Assembly: GCA_035543455.1 (NCBI GenBank)
Contig: DATKKE010000011.1
Coordinates: 1 to 64,000, forward strand
DNA length: 64,000 bases
Source of the DNA: CAIKOD01 sp035543455
Lineage (GTDB): Archaea > Halobacteriota > Methanomicrobia > Methanomicrobiales > Methanospirillaceae
Reading direction: 5' to 3'
This document shows positions 17,040 to 26,200 of this stretch, one piece after another. The position numbers and the translations under genes are program-made. The stretch's first letter is position 1; each line of letters begins with the position of its first letter. Under the pieces are notes generated by a model that searched no databases, was not told where the DNA came from, and worked only from the letters and a program-made list of their open reading frames with translations.

Positions 17040-18080
17040 TTACCACACCGGAATTAAGGTATTCCGGTCTTTTATTACCCGGATGTGATCGCCCGGACCT
17101 CTGGTACGCCAGGGGCCCCTTGAACACTCGCAGGAAGAACCGGAAGCGGGGTCGACAAGCCCGATGATGTCGCCATCCACGTATGCGATGAGCGCATCCG
17201 TTGCATCCTTTACGTTCCCGATTACCTCATCCACCTCATCTTCCCGTACATTCCGAACGGAACCGTTCGTGAGGTCGCCATATTTTATTGAATGTCCGTC
17301 CACCTGGATTACCTGACCATATTTTTTACCAATCCGCAGGATATCTCCCCTGATATATCGTGGAAGGCGTACGGAATATGTCACCCTGAACAGCTTCTTT
17401 CCTGCCTTTTCCCCGACAAGCTTCGGGTGTGTTGAATATCTACCACCGAGACGCTGGGTCAGAGCCTGGGATATTGCGAGCCCGATCTGTTGTGACCCGA
17501 TGGTAATATCGAGTCCCTCTCTCGTATCTTCCATTTCAGAGATATACGATAACCTGTCGCCGCCGGCCTGCATCTGGTCCTCAATTTCACAGGCAATCTC
17601 CCGGGCGGCCAGGACTTCCCCGGGAAAAATTTTCCGGCCCTGTGCCCTCACCTGGACGATTCCTTCGTAATAGCTCCCACTTATCCGGTTACAGCGGTTG
17701 CATTGTTCTCTCTGCCAGATTATCTCAATAACGGCGTGATCTTTCACCGGCATACCGTAGAGAACGGCGCTGACATCGACATCCGCATATGACCTGTTTT
17801 CTGTCCTGTCTCTGATTATTATATCAATTTTTGGAAATTTCACATCCGGATGAAGATGAACAGCAGTTCTCACCAGTTCAGGACCGATCTCCTCTCTGGA
17901 CCGTTCGCTGTCCGTCCAGGTGCTGACCGTTTTTTGTGCATTGCATGAAGGGCAGTAGGTGCTGGTAACTCTCGTATCGAAGGTTACCCACCGGGTCTGG
18001 GAAACCCGGCAGCTGCTGCAAAGTCCTTCGCCGTCGGCCGGCCCTCCGCACTGTGGGCAAATCCGTTCCTGGATCCTCAT
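17040..18080 (-). CDS. NMD3-family ribosome maturation protein
   Basis: The 346-residue protein shows four CxxC zinc-binding pairs in its N-terminal half (CPQC, CSSC, CPSC, CNRC), followed by the conserved SYISEMEDTREGLDITIGSQQIG region and a TYSVRLPRYIRGDIL segment. This is the archaeal homologue of eukaryotic NMD3, which works on the large ribosomal subunit (COG1499). It is cytoplasmic. It is followed by the Taw2-like gene and preceded by DUF424, a common archaeal neighbourhood. Confidence 0.9.
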   Translation of the reverse strand: MRIQERICPQCGGPADGEGLCSSCRVSQTRWVTFDTRVTSTYCPSCNAQKTVSTWTDSERSREEIGPELVRTAVHLHPDVKFPKIDIIIRDRTENRSYADVDVSAVLYGMPVKDHAVIEIIWQREQCNRCNRISGSYYEGIVQVRAQGRKIFPGEVLAAREIACEIEDQMQAGGDRLSYISEMEDTREGLDITIGSQQIGLAISQALTQRLGGRYSTHPKLVGEKAGKKLFRVTYSVRLPRYIRGDILRIGKKYGQVIQVDGHSIKYGDLTNGSVRNVREDEVDEVIGNVKDATDALIAYVDGDIIGLVDPASGSSCECSRGPWRTRGPGDHIRVIKDRNTLIPVW

Positions 18081-18156
18081 ACCATTTCCCGAATTGTACC
18101 TATCGGTCGTTCCTTTTCATACCTGGTTATGATATGGAGGGACAGAATGCAATAAA

Positions 18157-18450
18157 TCATACCCTGAAAATCTGCGCATGGGGGATACCGTCGATCAGGA
18201 GGCACCCGGAGGATTCGATCAGTCCAAGTCCCGCCGCAACGGCAACCGCCCTTTTACCTATGATATTGATATTGTCGGCATCCCGGATCGCCTTCGATAC
18301 CTCGTCTTCACCGGCGGGGGTGGTACCATAGAACGTTTCACTGACATGGATCTCGATGTCACCATGCCTGATCCTCCGGTTAAGGAGTTCCCGGTCGCAT
18401 ACGGCTACCACCGACGAGCCGTCAGGTGTGCGATGAATTTTTAAATACAT
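18157..18450 (-). CDS. DUF424 family protein
   Basis: The 97-residue protein (MYLKIHRTPDGSSVVAVCDR... ending SGCLLIDGIPHAQIF) matches the small archaeal DUF424 family (COG2412), which has no established biochemical role but tends to sit beside translation genes. The longer frame back to 18564 overlaps the hydrolase gene and lacks similarity, so ATG 18450 is preferred; this leaves a 49-bp spacer to the upstream gene. The next gene downstream is nmd3. Confidence 0.85.
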   Translation of the reverse strand: MYLKIHRTPDGSSVVAVCDRELLNRRIRHGDIEIHVSETFYGTTPAGEDEVSKAIRDADNINIIGKRAVAVAAGLGLIESSGCLLIDGIPHAQIFRV

Positions 18451-18499
18451 TTGATCAGCTATGGATCGGTCAGTTAATAAAAATATGATCTCCGGCAGA

Positions 18500-19327
18500 T
18501 CAGAGAGAGATTTCGACCCCATACACTTTTGAAGGTGTATCCGTGTGGATCCGGTACATATCATCAGCCGAGATCAGGTCTTCCTCGAGGAGTCGTCGTG
18601 TAAACCTGGGCACAGATTTGGGCCCGATGACCGCCCCGGGGCTGCGGTTTTCGTCCATGTAATCACTTTCCATGGTCAGTCGCCTGCCTTCCCGGCAAAG
18701 TAAAGGGATCGCCTCATGCGTGGCGAGGAGCGAAGGGACCAGAGGGGTATCGGGCGTTGCGTAATGTTTGACGACACGTCCCGGGTCGAGTCCAGCAGAA
18801 TGCGCCATATCGATCATGTCACTGCACGGGCCGCTCTCTGCATGGACCTGCACCGCGCAGCCCAGTTCGGCCGCAAGGGTAAATGCATGCAGCAGGATGC
18901 TGTTTGAGACTGCCATGATTTCCCCGGTAGTCTCATAGTGAGGTCTGCCACTCTTTAACGCAACGGCGACCCCATCCTCCACGTATTGGGCCGCGGCTTC
19001 AAGGCCCCCCTTCATAATAAGGGAAGCCTCCTCAAGAGAGCAATGTTCCGCCAGCCTGGAAATTTCTGCCGGGTGAACGCCCAGCACCGGAAATACAACA
19101 AGTCCTGTTTCGCGGATCGATCCGGCAACCCTGAGGGTTTCGTCAAACACGGCACGATAATCGTTTCCCTGTTTCGGGTCAATGCCGAGACTTGAAGAGG
19201 GCTTCGAAACAAGAAACATATGGGTGCCTCCGGCACGGAGAAAGTCCTTCGCAGCTTCGATACCGCGCCCGTTCCTCGGGTCGATGTGGATATGATCGTC
19301 AGTCAGGGGTACACGTTCGTATTTCAT
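18500..19327 (-). CDS. TatD-like metal-dependent hydrolase (COG1831)
   Basis: The 275-residue protein starts with the metal-binding motif DDHIHID and contains VLGVHPAE, VQVHAESG, VVKHYATPD and TMESDYMDEN, giving the His and Asp ligands of a urease-superfamily TIM barrel. It belongs to the archaeal COG1831 set of predicted metal-dependent hydrolases. The substrate is not known; TatD relatives are often nucleases. It overlaps mptD by 29 nt, indicating coupled translation. Confidence 0.85.
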   Translation of the reverse strand: MKYERVPLTDDHIHIDPRNGRGIEAAKDFLRAGGTHMFLVSKPSSSLGIDPKQGNDYRAVFDETLRVAGSIRETGLVVFPVLGVHPAEISRLAEHCSLEEASLIMKGGLEAAAQYVEDGVAVALKSGRPHYETTGEIMAVSNSILLHAFTLAAELGCAVQVHAESGPCSDMIDMAHSAGLDPGRVVKHYATPDTPLVPSLLATHEAIPLLCREGRRLTMESDYMDENRSPGAVIGPKSVPRFTRRLLEEDLISADDMYRIHTDTPSKVYGVEISL

Positions 19328-19661
19328 TGATCTCGGTAATCTCCATCAGGGGGTAAGTCCCATATGGTCTTAGCACTGCCCTGCAGTATGCGAACCCCAC
19401 CCGTGTTATTATCTCGACATCGAACATCAATCCGCTGATTTCACTGTACCCGAAGGGATTCGGTGTCATACGGGAGCGGTCGAGCTGCACCGTTATCTGT
19501 TCGACAAATGGCTGGAGTATTATGCTCTTCTCAATTGCCTTCTCCAGCGTTCCGGCAGAATCGACAGAAACGGGAGTTCCGACCCACTGGTGGTAGAGAG
19601 CTCCCAGTTTTATTGCAGCCTCAAAGACTGCGAGTTCACGATCGCTTGCGCCAAATTTCAT
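19299..19661 (-). CDS. mptD: Archaeal dihydroneopterin aldolase (MptD)
   Basis: The 120-residue protein matches the DHNA/DUF381 family (COG2098): FEAAIKLGALYHQWVGTPVS near the N-terminus, EKAIEKSIILQPFVEQITVQL, GYSEISGLMFDVEI and the closing GTYPLMEITEINEIR. In methanogens this enzyme cleaves 7,8-dihydroneopterin to 6-hydroxymethyl-dihydropterin in methanopterin synthesis. A GGAGGAG ribosome-binding site precedes ATG 19661. It lies 33 bp after mcm in the same transcription direction. Confidence 0.88.
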   Translation of the reverse strand: MKFGASDRELAVFEAAIKLGALYHQWVGTPVSVDSAGTLEKAIEKSIILQPFVEQITVQLDRSRMTPNPFGYSEISGLMFDVEIITRVGFAYCRAVLRPYGTYPLMEITEINEIRTCTPD

Positions 19662-19694
19662 TCCATTCAACTCCTCCGTCCTGTAACCTCGCGA

Positions 19695-21824
19695 TCATAT
19701 CAGCTTGATAAAACCGGATTTTGGCTCCATCGCCTCGCCCTGCCGCAGAAACATCTCGATCTGCTTCTGGGCCTCTTCCCGGGAGATCCCTTTCTGGGTA
19801 AGGACTTCGATGACCTGTTCCTTTGGAGCCCTTCCCGTCTCGTCGGCGAGCCCTTTGATCGTCTCCTTGATCATCCTTATCAGGTCTCGTTTCACTTTCG
19901 AAAATCCTGTCATCATCTTGTCGATATCGAAACTTCCCGTCTTCGCGTCGTAGGCAACCTGACGGAGACAGGTATCAACGATATGGACGACCCGCTCGGC
20001 ATCTGCCTTTTCAATCTTCCGCGACAGCCTGATCCGTGCACTGGCTTCTGCAAGCCTGACCAGCGCCTCGAGCTGCCGGGCCGTGACAGGAACGGGCTTA
20101 CTTGCATCGGCGATATCCCTTAAGTTCATATAATAGGCGATCAGGGTGTTTTTAGCCTCCTGGGAAAGGATTGGGAAGCATGTTCGCTTGGCATATGCCA
20201 CGTACTTCCTGAAAAGCGCTGGCTCGATTTCGGGTGTGACCGGCTTGAGCTGCTCAGCGATATATTCGTCGTTGACCCCGTCAATCGGGCTCTTCCTGTG
20301 CTGCTCGATCAGCTCCCCTATGCCATGTGCCTTAAGGATATGATCGGCAATGGCGTTGTCTTTCGTTTTGTCGGGCTTGTCGGTCATAACGAAGATGAGG
20401 TCGAACCTGGAGAGAAGCGAAGCGGGCATATTGATCTGGTCTGATATCGGGGCGAAATCATCGAACCTCCCGTACCGTGGGTTGGCCGCACCGAGGAGTG
20501 CGCATCTTGACTTGAGGGTCGCAGTAATACCTGCCTTTGCCACGCTGATCGACTGCTGCTCCATCGCTTCATGCAAAGCGCTCCGGTCTTCTTTCTGCAT
20601 CTTATCCATCTCATCGACGGCAGCCACCCCCATATCGGCAAGTACCAGGGCTCCGGCTTCAAGAGTCCACCGGCCGTCCCCGAATTCATCTTTTACTGCG
20701 GTAGCAGTGAGCCCGGCGGAAGTTGAAGACTGCCCGCTGGTATAGATCCCCCGCGGTGAGAGCTTGATGACATAGCGGAGGAGCTGACTCTTGGCGATCC
20801 CGGGGTCTCCTATCAGGAGGACATGGATATCTCCCCGGAGGTGACTTCCGTCAGGCATCTCTTTCATGATCCCACCGAATAACTGGAGGGCTATAGCCTC
20901 CTTGACGTCCTCGTTGCCAAAAATTGTCGGGGCGATAGAACGGATGATCTTCCGGTACACCTGGGGGTCCCGGCTCATCGTGATGATCTCCTCCTCCGAC
21001 TTCTCGTCTATCTCGACCTCTTCGAATTCCTTCTCGGCAACCTCGACCGAGTTGCATTCGAGATAAATGTCAAAAATTGTGCTTTTATTTCCATGGGTGA
21101 CCCGTTGCATCGACCTGAGGATGCCATTCATCACGACCCTGTCTCCCGGTGCGACAAGTCCGGTGAGATCGTCAGTGACGTCGACATCAAGTGTCTGGGG
21201 TTGTTCCCCCCCCCTGAGCCCCTCGGGTTGTTCCTGGATCCTGATTTTCTGGGAATCGACAAATCGTGACCGCTTTGGTATCAGCTCAAGCTTTTTGAAG
21301 GTGCATCCGTCCGTGGAACAACCGTCAGGCTCGATAAACTGCCCGTAACCCTGTCTCTTTTCTGTGATATGACCTCCCGGACACCTGAAAACGGCATTGA
21401 CAATCCGCGGACGCACTTCAGTTGTTTTCCGAAGAATCCCCTCGACCGTGACAAATTTATTGATATCATCGCTTCGTATGTGACGGATCCCGGTTTTTTT
21501 CGGCAGGTTGACGAACCTGATATTGATGTGTTCGGCAGGCTGTCCGCTCTTGGTTTTGATCAGCTGGTGGTTCCTGACGGCATCCCGTATATCATCAAGT
21601 ACTTTCCCGGGGTTCTCAAGCAACTGGTCTGCAAGCCTGATACCTGTTTTACCGAAAACTTCTACTTCACGGTAATCGATCAATAGAGATCTTTTATAGG
21701 GGTATTCCCTGGTGAGCTCAGACAGTTGTTTTTTATACCTTGTTTTCAGGAACCTCGACCACTCGGCATCCCTGCTCGTGATCTCTGCCTCAACCTCGTC
21801 CATTTCGGTCATTTCACTGTCCAT
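19695..21824 (-). CDS. mcm: MCM replicative helicase
   Basis: The 709-residue protein has the archaeal MCM arrangement: N-terminal domain with zinc ligands C148, H152, C169 and C174, Walker A GDPGIAKS (339-346), Walker B VAAVDEMDK (about 400-408), arginine-finger motif SRFD (472-475) and a C-terminal winged helix (about 640-709, PKEQVIEVLTQKGISREEAQKQ). It unwinds DNA ahead of the replication fork as a hexamer. Its start overlaps the end of rfcS by 16 nt, so the clamp loader and helicase are co-translated. Confidence 0.97.
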   Translation of the reverse strand: MDSEMTEMDEVEAEITSRDAEWSRFLKTRYKKQLSELTREYPYKRSLLIDYREVEVFGKTGIRLADQLLENPGKVLDDIRDAVRNHQLIKTKSGQPAEHINIRFVNLPKKTGIRHIRSDDINKFVTVEGILRKTTEVRPRIVNAVFRCPGGHITEKRQGYGQFIEPDGCSTDGCTFKKLELIPKRSRFVDSQKIRIQEQPEGLRGGEQPQTLDVDVTDDLTGLVAPGDRVVMNGILRSMQRVTHGNKSTIFDIYLECNSVEVAEKEFEEVEIDEKSEEEIITMSRDPQVYRKIIRSIAPTIFGNEDVKEAIALQLFGGIMKEMPDGSHLRGDIHVLLIGDPGIAKSQLLRYVIKLSPRGIYTSGQSSTSAGLTATAVKDEFGDGRWTLEAGALVLADMGVAAVDEMDKMQKEDRSALHEAMEQQSISVAKAGITATLKSRCALLGAANPRYGRFDDFAPISDQINMPASLLSRFDLIFVMTDKPDKTKDNAIADHILKAHGIGELIEQHRKSPIDGVNDEYIAEQLKPVTPEIEPALFRKYVAYAKRTCFPILSQEAKNTLIAYYMNLRDIADASKPVPVTARQLEALVRLAEASARIRLSRKIEKADAERVVHIVDTCLRQVAYDAKTGSFDIDKMMTGFSKVKRDLIRMIKETIKGLADETGRAPKEQVIEVLTQKGISREEAQKQIEMFLRQGEAMEPKSGFIKLI

Positions 21825-22795
21825 GAGAACCTGGTTCCTGTTGCGGTCATCACAAACCGTGCGATAAGCGCTTCCATCTGAATATCGCTGTCAGCACCTT
21901 CCGAGAGGCGGAAATCAGTCTCGCCGATATGATCGATCAGTGCCACCCTGATCTCAGGGCTGATATCCCGGCGCAGGAGCGCCCGGTAACACTGGTTCAG
22001 GAGCTCGTTCGGTGCAATCCCACGGTCATGAAGAAGCCGGGCCAGAGTTGTTTCGGCACCTTCAAAATCCCCGGAAAGCGAAAGGTCGAGCAACTCGTTT
22101 ATTTCATCCGGGCGGGCTGTCGCGGTGATCGCATATACCATCTGCCCGGTAATTAAAGGGTTGATGATTGCCGCCCCCTGGAGGGCATTGATAGCTTTAC
22201 GCATATCTCCCTGCGAGACATAGACAATTGCATCAATCGCATCTTCCGAAACAGATATCCCTTCACGCTTTGCAATCCTCCTGATCTCTTCTTCCACTGC
22301 GTCCCTGCCAAGCGGCCGGAACCGGTAAATTGCACACCTGCTCTGGATAGGATCGATGATCTTCGATGAATAGTTACAGGAAAGGATGAAGCGGCAGGTC
22401 ATGGCATAACTTTCCATGGTCCTCCTGAGGGCCGCCTGAGCATCGGGGGTCAGGGCATCGGCTTCGTCAAGGAAGAGTATCTTGAAGCTCGCACCGCCAA
22501 GCGGCGAAGTCCTTGCAAATTGCTTGATCTGGTTCCTCACCACCTCAATCCCCCGCTCATCGGAGGCATTGAGCTCACGGAAGTTCATGTGCCAGGAATC
22601 CCCGAAAAATTCCCGCGCCAGTGCCACCGCAGCAGTCGTTTTACCGACCCCGGCATTACCTGTGAACAGGAGGTGAGGGAGGCTTCCGGTCTTTACGTAC
22701 GACGACAAGCGTTCAATTATTTCGTCCTGTCCTACGATTTCGGCGAGTTTCACCGGCCTGTATTTTTCAATCCATATCGTATTCGAATCATCCAT
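21809..22795 (-). CDS. rfcS: Replication factor C small subunit
   Basis: The 328-residue protein is a canonical archaeal clamp-loader small subunit: WIEKYRPVKLAEIVGQ, Walker A GNAGVGKT (46-53), Walker B LFLDEADAL, sensor 1 LSCNYSSKI and the SRC motif. It loads the PCNA clamp with the large subunit, which is not in this window. ATG 22795 is preceded by GGGGAGATG. It is the first gene of the minus-strand string reaching 11664, and its promoter carries nested palindromes (22810-22896). Confidence 0.96.
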   Translation of the reverse strand: MDDSNTIWIEKYRPVKLAEIVGQDEIIERLSSYVKTGSLPHLLFTGNAGVGKTTAAVALAREFFGDSWHMNFRELNASDERGIEVVRNQIKQFARTSPLGGASFKILFLDEADALTPDAQAALRRTMESYAMTCRFILSCNYSSKIIDPIQSRCAIYRFRPLGRDAVEEEIRRIAKREGISVSEDAIDAIVYVSQGDMRKAINALQGAAIINPLITGQMVYAITATARPDEINELLDLSLSGDFEGAETTLARLLHDRGIAPNELLNQCYRALLRRDISPEIRVALIDHIGETDFRLSEGADSDIQMEALIARFVMTATGTRFSWTVK

Positions 22796-22809
22796 CCCGT
22801 CATCTCCCC

Positions 22810-22896
22810 GGTTTTATCACTAAAGATGTTGTAAAACCTGATAACCTTCTCGTTTTAGTATATTCCGGGACTGCTCACGGAACCGTATCCGGAATA
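22810..22896 (-). promoter_or_regulatory. Nested inverted repeats in the rfcS-mcm operon promoter
   Basis: GGTTTTA (22810-22816) and TAAAACC (22832-22838) form a 7-bp inverted repeat with a 15-nt spacer between the likely TATA region and the ribosome-binding site. Further upstream TATTCCGG (22861-22868) and CCGGAATA (22889-22896) form an 8-bp inverted repeat that overlaps the AT-rich TATA candidate (minus strand, about 22853-22862) and encloses the palindrome ACGGAACCGT. These are plausible operators around the transcription start of a twelve-gene string. Confidence 0.4.
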
Positions 22897-22990
22897 ATCG
22901 GGGCAGGCTGACACAGGTTCAGGAATCAAAAAATTAGGTGGTTGTGTAACATCGACCCCTAATATATTCCTTACTCTATCGATACTCAAT

Positions 22991-23040
22991 GACGCTCCCC
23001 GGGCTCTGCCCCGCCGCTGTGGCAACCACGGTCGGGATAG
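22991..23040. repeat. GC-rich palindromic intergenic repeat (copy 2)
   Basis: The segment starts GACGCTCCCC and continues with a GGGC-TCT-GCCC hairpin and CCGCTGTGGC, then the hairpin GTGG-CAA-CCAC and GGTCGGGA. It aligns with the copies at 5777 and 35575 over about 45 bp. It sits between rfcS and the giant surface protein gene in AT-rich DNA. Confidence 0.6.
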
Positions 23041-23226
23041 AACTGAATCCAATTACACGTGATTTTAAGATTTAACCGCGAACCTATTGAATAGGCGTCC
23101 TAACAAAAATGAGAGTAACGAGAAGTAAAATCTCCTCCAATTAGGTCTGTTTGAATCCAAATAATTGAATTAACTACAGGTTAGGGTGGACTTTACCTAT
23201 CCCCAAAAATTAAAAAAAGAACCGTT

Positions 23227-26200
23227 CTAACGTTCAAAGAACTGCTCGGACTTCTGCCTGCGATAATACAGATAGTACCCGGCGGCTGCAATTGCTATGA
23301 CGATAATTACTATAACAACCGGTAAAACGTATTTCATGGGGATTTGAGCCCAGATGGGAGTCGGACCGGTCGGAACCGGGGTTGCTGCGAATGGTTTCGA
23401 AGTCCCGGGAATCGTTGTGGCGGGTAGTCCCGTTGTGACCTCCGTTGTCGGCGTTACCTGTGGGGTAATACTGCTCACCGCCTGTTCGTTACCCGTCCCG
23501 GAAGCCGTGCCCAGCACCGGTATAGTCGTCGTGGGCGTCACGGTCGGAGTCGGGGATTCGGGGGCACTGTAGGAACCGCCGCCTCCTCCGCCACCGCCAC
23601 CACTGCCGGCAAGGCCGAATACGGCATAGATCTTGTGGTTTGCCGAGATATTACTGAATGTCCAGGACGAGGCGATCCCTTTGTAATCATCGTCAACAAA
23701 CACACTGAGGATCGAATACCCGGACGTCGGCGTTATAGCAAAATATTGGTCTGTCCCCGGGGTCGCGGTTACCGTTCCTCCCGGGGTGATCGTCCCGGGA
23801 CCGGAAACCGATGTCGTAATATAGTAAACGTCTTCGGTGAATGTCGCAGAGATCGTGTGATTTCTGCTGATAGCGGTAAACGCGTATGTCAAGGGTGTCC
23901 CGACCGACTGTCCGTCCACTACAACATCCTGGACGCGGAAACCGGTGGCAGGAGCCAGGGTATAGGTCTGGTTGTCACCGAAGGAGAACATCATCGTCCC
24001 GTTGGGGATGATCGTTCCATTATCCCCGGCGGTGGCATTGATTACATACACGGCATTGCTGAATGTCGCACTGATGCTGTGATCTTCCGTTACATTGCTG
24101 AAAGTATAGGTGCCCGGTTGACCGGCCGACTGGGTGTCGACAAGGACGTCATCAATCTGGAACCCGTTGTCAGGATTGATGGAGAATGTGATATTCTGCC
24201 CGTCAGGTACCTGGACATTTCCATGGGGAATAATTGAACCGTCCGGTCCTGCGGTCGCGGTTATCGTGTGGACGATACCTCCGCCTCCGATGAACGACGC
24301 GGAAATCGTGTGATTGTCCGATACGCTCTGGAACGTGTACGTAGTACGAGGTCCTTTCGACACACCATCCACTATTACATCGAGGACAGTGAAATTTGCG
24401 TCGGGGACGATAGCGAATACCTGGTCTGTCCCTGCCCTCACGGGTATCCGGCCAAAAGGCGTGATGGTCCCGTCAGCCCCTGCTGACGCATCAATAAAGA
24501 ATGTCTGCGGCTCGAATGCGTTGATATATCCGGTCTGCGTCTTTGTGTCATTGCCTAATTCATTTGCAGCGAAAAGAGACACATTGTAACTCCCGGCCGA
24601 GGTGTACTCATGAACGGGGTTCTGTTCACCTGAATAATTTCCATCACCGAATGACCAGTTCCAGGATAGCGGTAATCCCGATGTACGGTCTTCAAATTGT
24701 ACGACGAGGGGGATTGGACCCGTGGTAACATTGGAGCCGAAATCTGCGACAGGGACAAAAGGTCCTGACCCGGTGGCGTCTATGAGGTCTGGGACGACGA
24801 TAGTATCGCTTCCGAGACTGTTTGCGGCCGTCAGGGTAACCGAATACAGACCTTTTACATCGAATACATGAACCGGATGTTCTTCAGTTGAGTTTTCTGA
24901 ACCGTCACCAAAATTCCACTGCCATGATGACGGGTCACCGCTGGAGACGTCCACGAACTGGATAGAGAGGGGAACAGGGCCGGATGTTGCGTTAACGGTA
25001 AACCCTGCAGTGGGGGGGTAAACCGGGCCTGATGTTGCATGGATGTACGAAGGCTTCAGCATGGTGTTGTTCAGCTGGGTCTGACTGTTTCGTGCGGTGA
25101 GCGTGACATCGTAATAGCCGGGAATGCCGTAGAGATGGACCGGGTTTTCTTCGGTAGATACATTACCGTCCCCAAAATTCCAGTACCAGGCATCCGGGCC
25201 GCCGATAGACCGATCGGTGAAACTGACATTAAGGGGAGCGATGCCTGTTGCCGGTTCCCCTTCGAAATCCGCAATTATTGGCTCTTTTGGCGACGTCAGG
25301 TTGGCATAGAGGTCAACAGTATCGCCCGGCCCCGGGTACACCGGTAATATCCCGGTAATCTGGTAGTATCCATACTTCCGGACGGTAAAGGACGTATAGC
25401 GATCTCCGGTAAGAGATACTTCAATGAGAAGTGTCCCGTCGGCACCTGTCATTCCTTTCAGGTCCTGGTCCAGGTATACCGATGCACCTTCGAGCGGTCC
25501 TGCCTGGTAACCTGTCTGGTTTGCATGCATGAGGAAGAATCCTGTTTCCCGGAGCGGCTCTACGGTAATGAATCCATCTTTTACCAGAGTGCTGCTCCCT
25601 GATGCACTGCTTACCGTGAGAATTACCGTGTAATTTCCTGGCCAGCTGTACGTATGGACAGGGTCAATATCAGTTGAATTCGGAGAATCATCACCGAAAT
25701 TCCATTGCCAGGTACCGGGAGCTCCCGTCGATTCATCAAGGAACTGTACCTCGAGAGGAGCAGTACCCGTCGTTATATTTGCAGAGAACGCGGCTTCGGG
25801 CTTTTCAACTGGTGTGAGATTGGCATACAGGTCTACGGTCTCGTCTTTACCCGGGTATTGCGTGATATTCTGAGTGAGTGAATGGTATCCCTCTTTCGAT
25901 ACGGTAAATGTCTTAAACGGCGCTGCCGTCGTATAGACCTGCACCTGCAATGTCCCATTTGTGATGATTCCCTGCTCTGTCTGGTCGAACAGGACCGCGG
26001 CGCCGTCGACATTGGAATGGACAAGGAAGAATCCGGTGTCGCCACCAATCGATCCGGGAGTTACCTCGATATAATCAAACCGTGTTCGCGAGCTGTTTCC
26101 GTTCGCATTCGAGACGGTGAGGGTTACGCTATAGAGTCCCGGATTTCGGTAGGTATGTTCAGGCTCCTGGACATTGTCGTAACTCCCGTCACCAAACGAC

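Larger units (their letters stand above)
22796..23226. other. Intergenic region: rfcS promoter and a GC-rich repeat
   Basis: This 431-bp gap contains the promoter and leader of rfcS with its inverted repeats at 22810-22896, then the second copy of the dispersed GC-rich palindrome at 22991-23040, then AT-rich DNA up to the 3' end of the giant surface protein gene. No gene is seen in the remainder (23041-23226). Confidence 0.55.

Noticed and set aside
23635..24237. 200-codon plus-strand frame inside the giant surface protein gene
   Set aside because: Antisense to the InlB-like repeats and itself repetitive for that reason.
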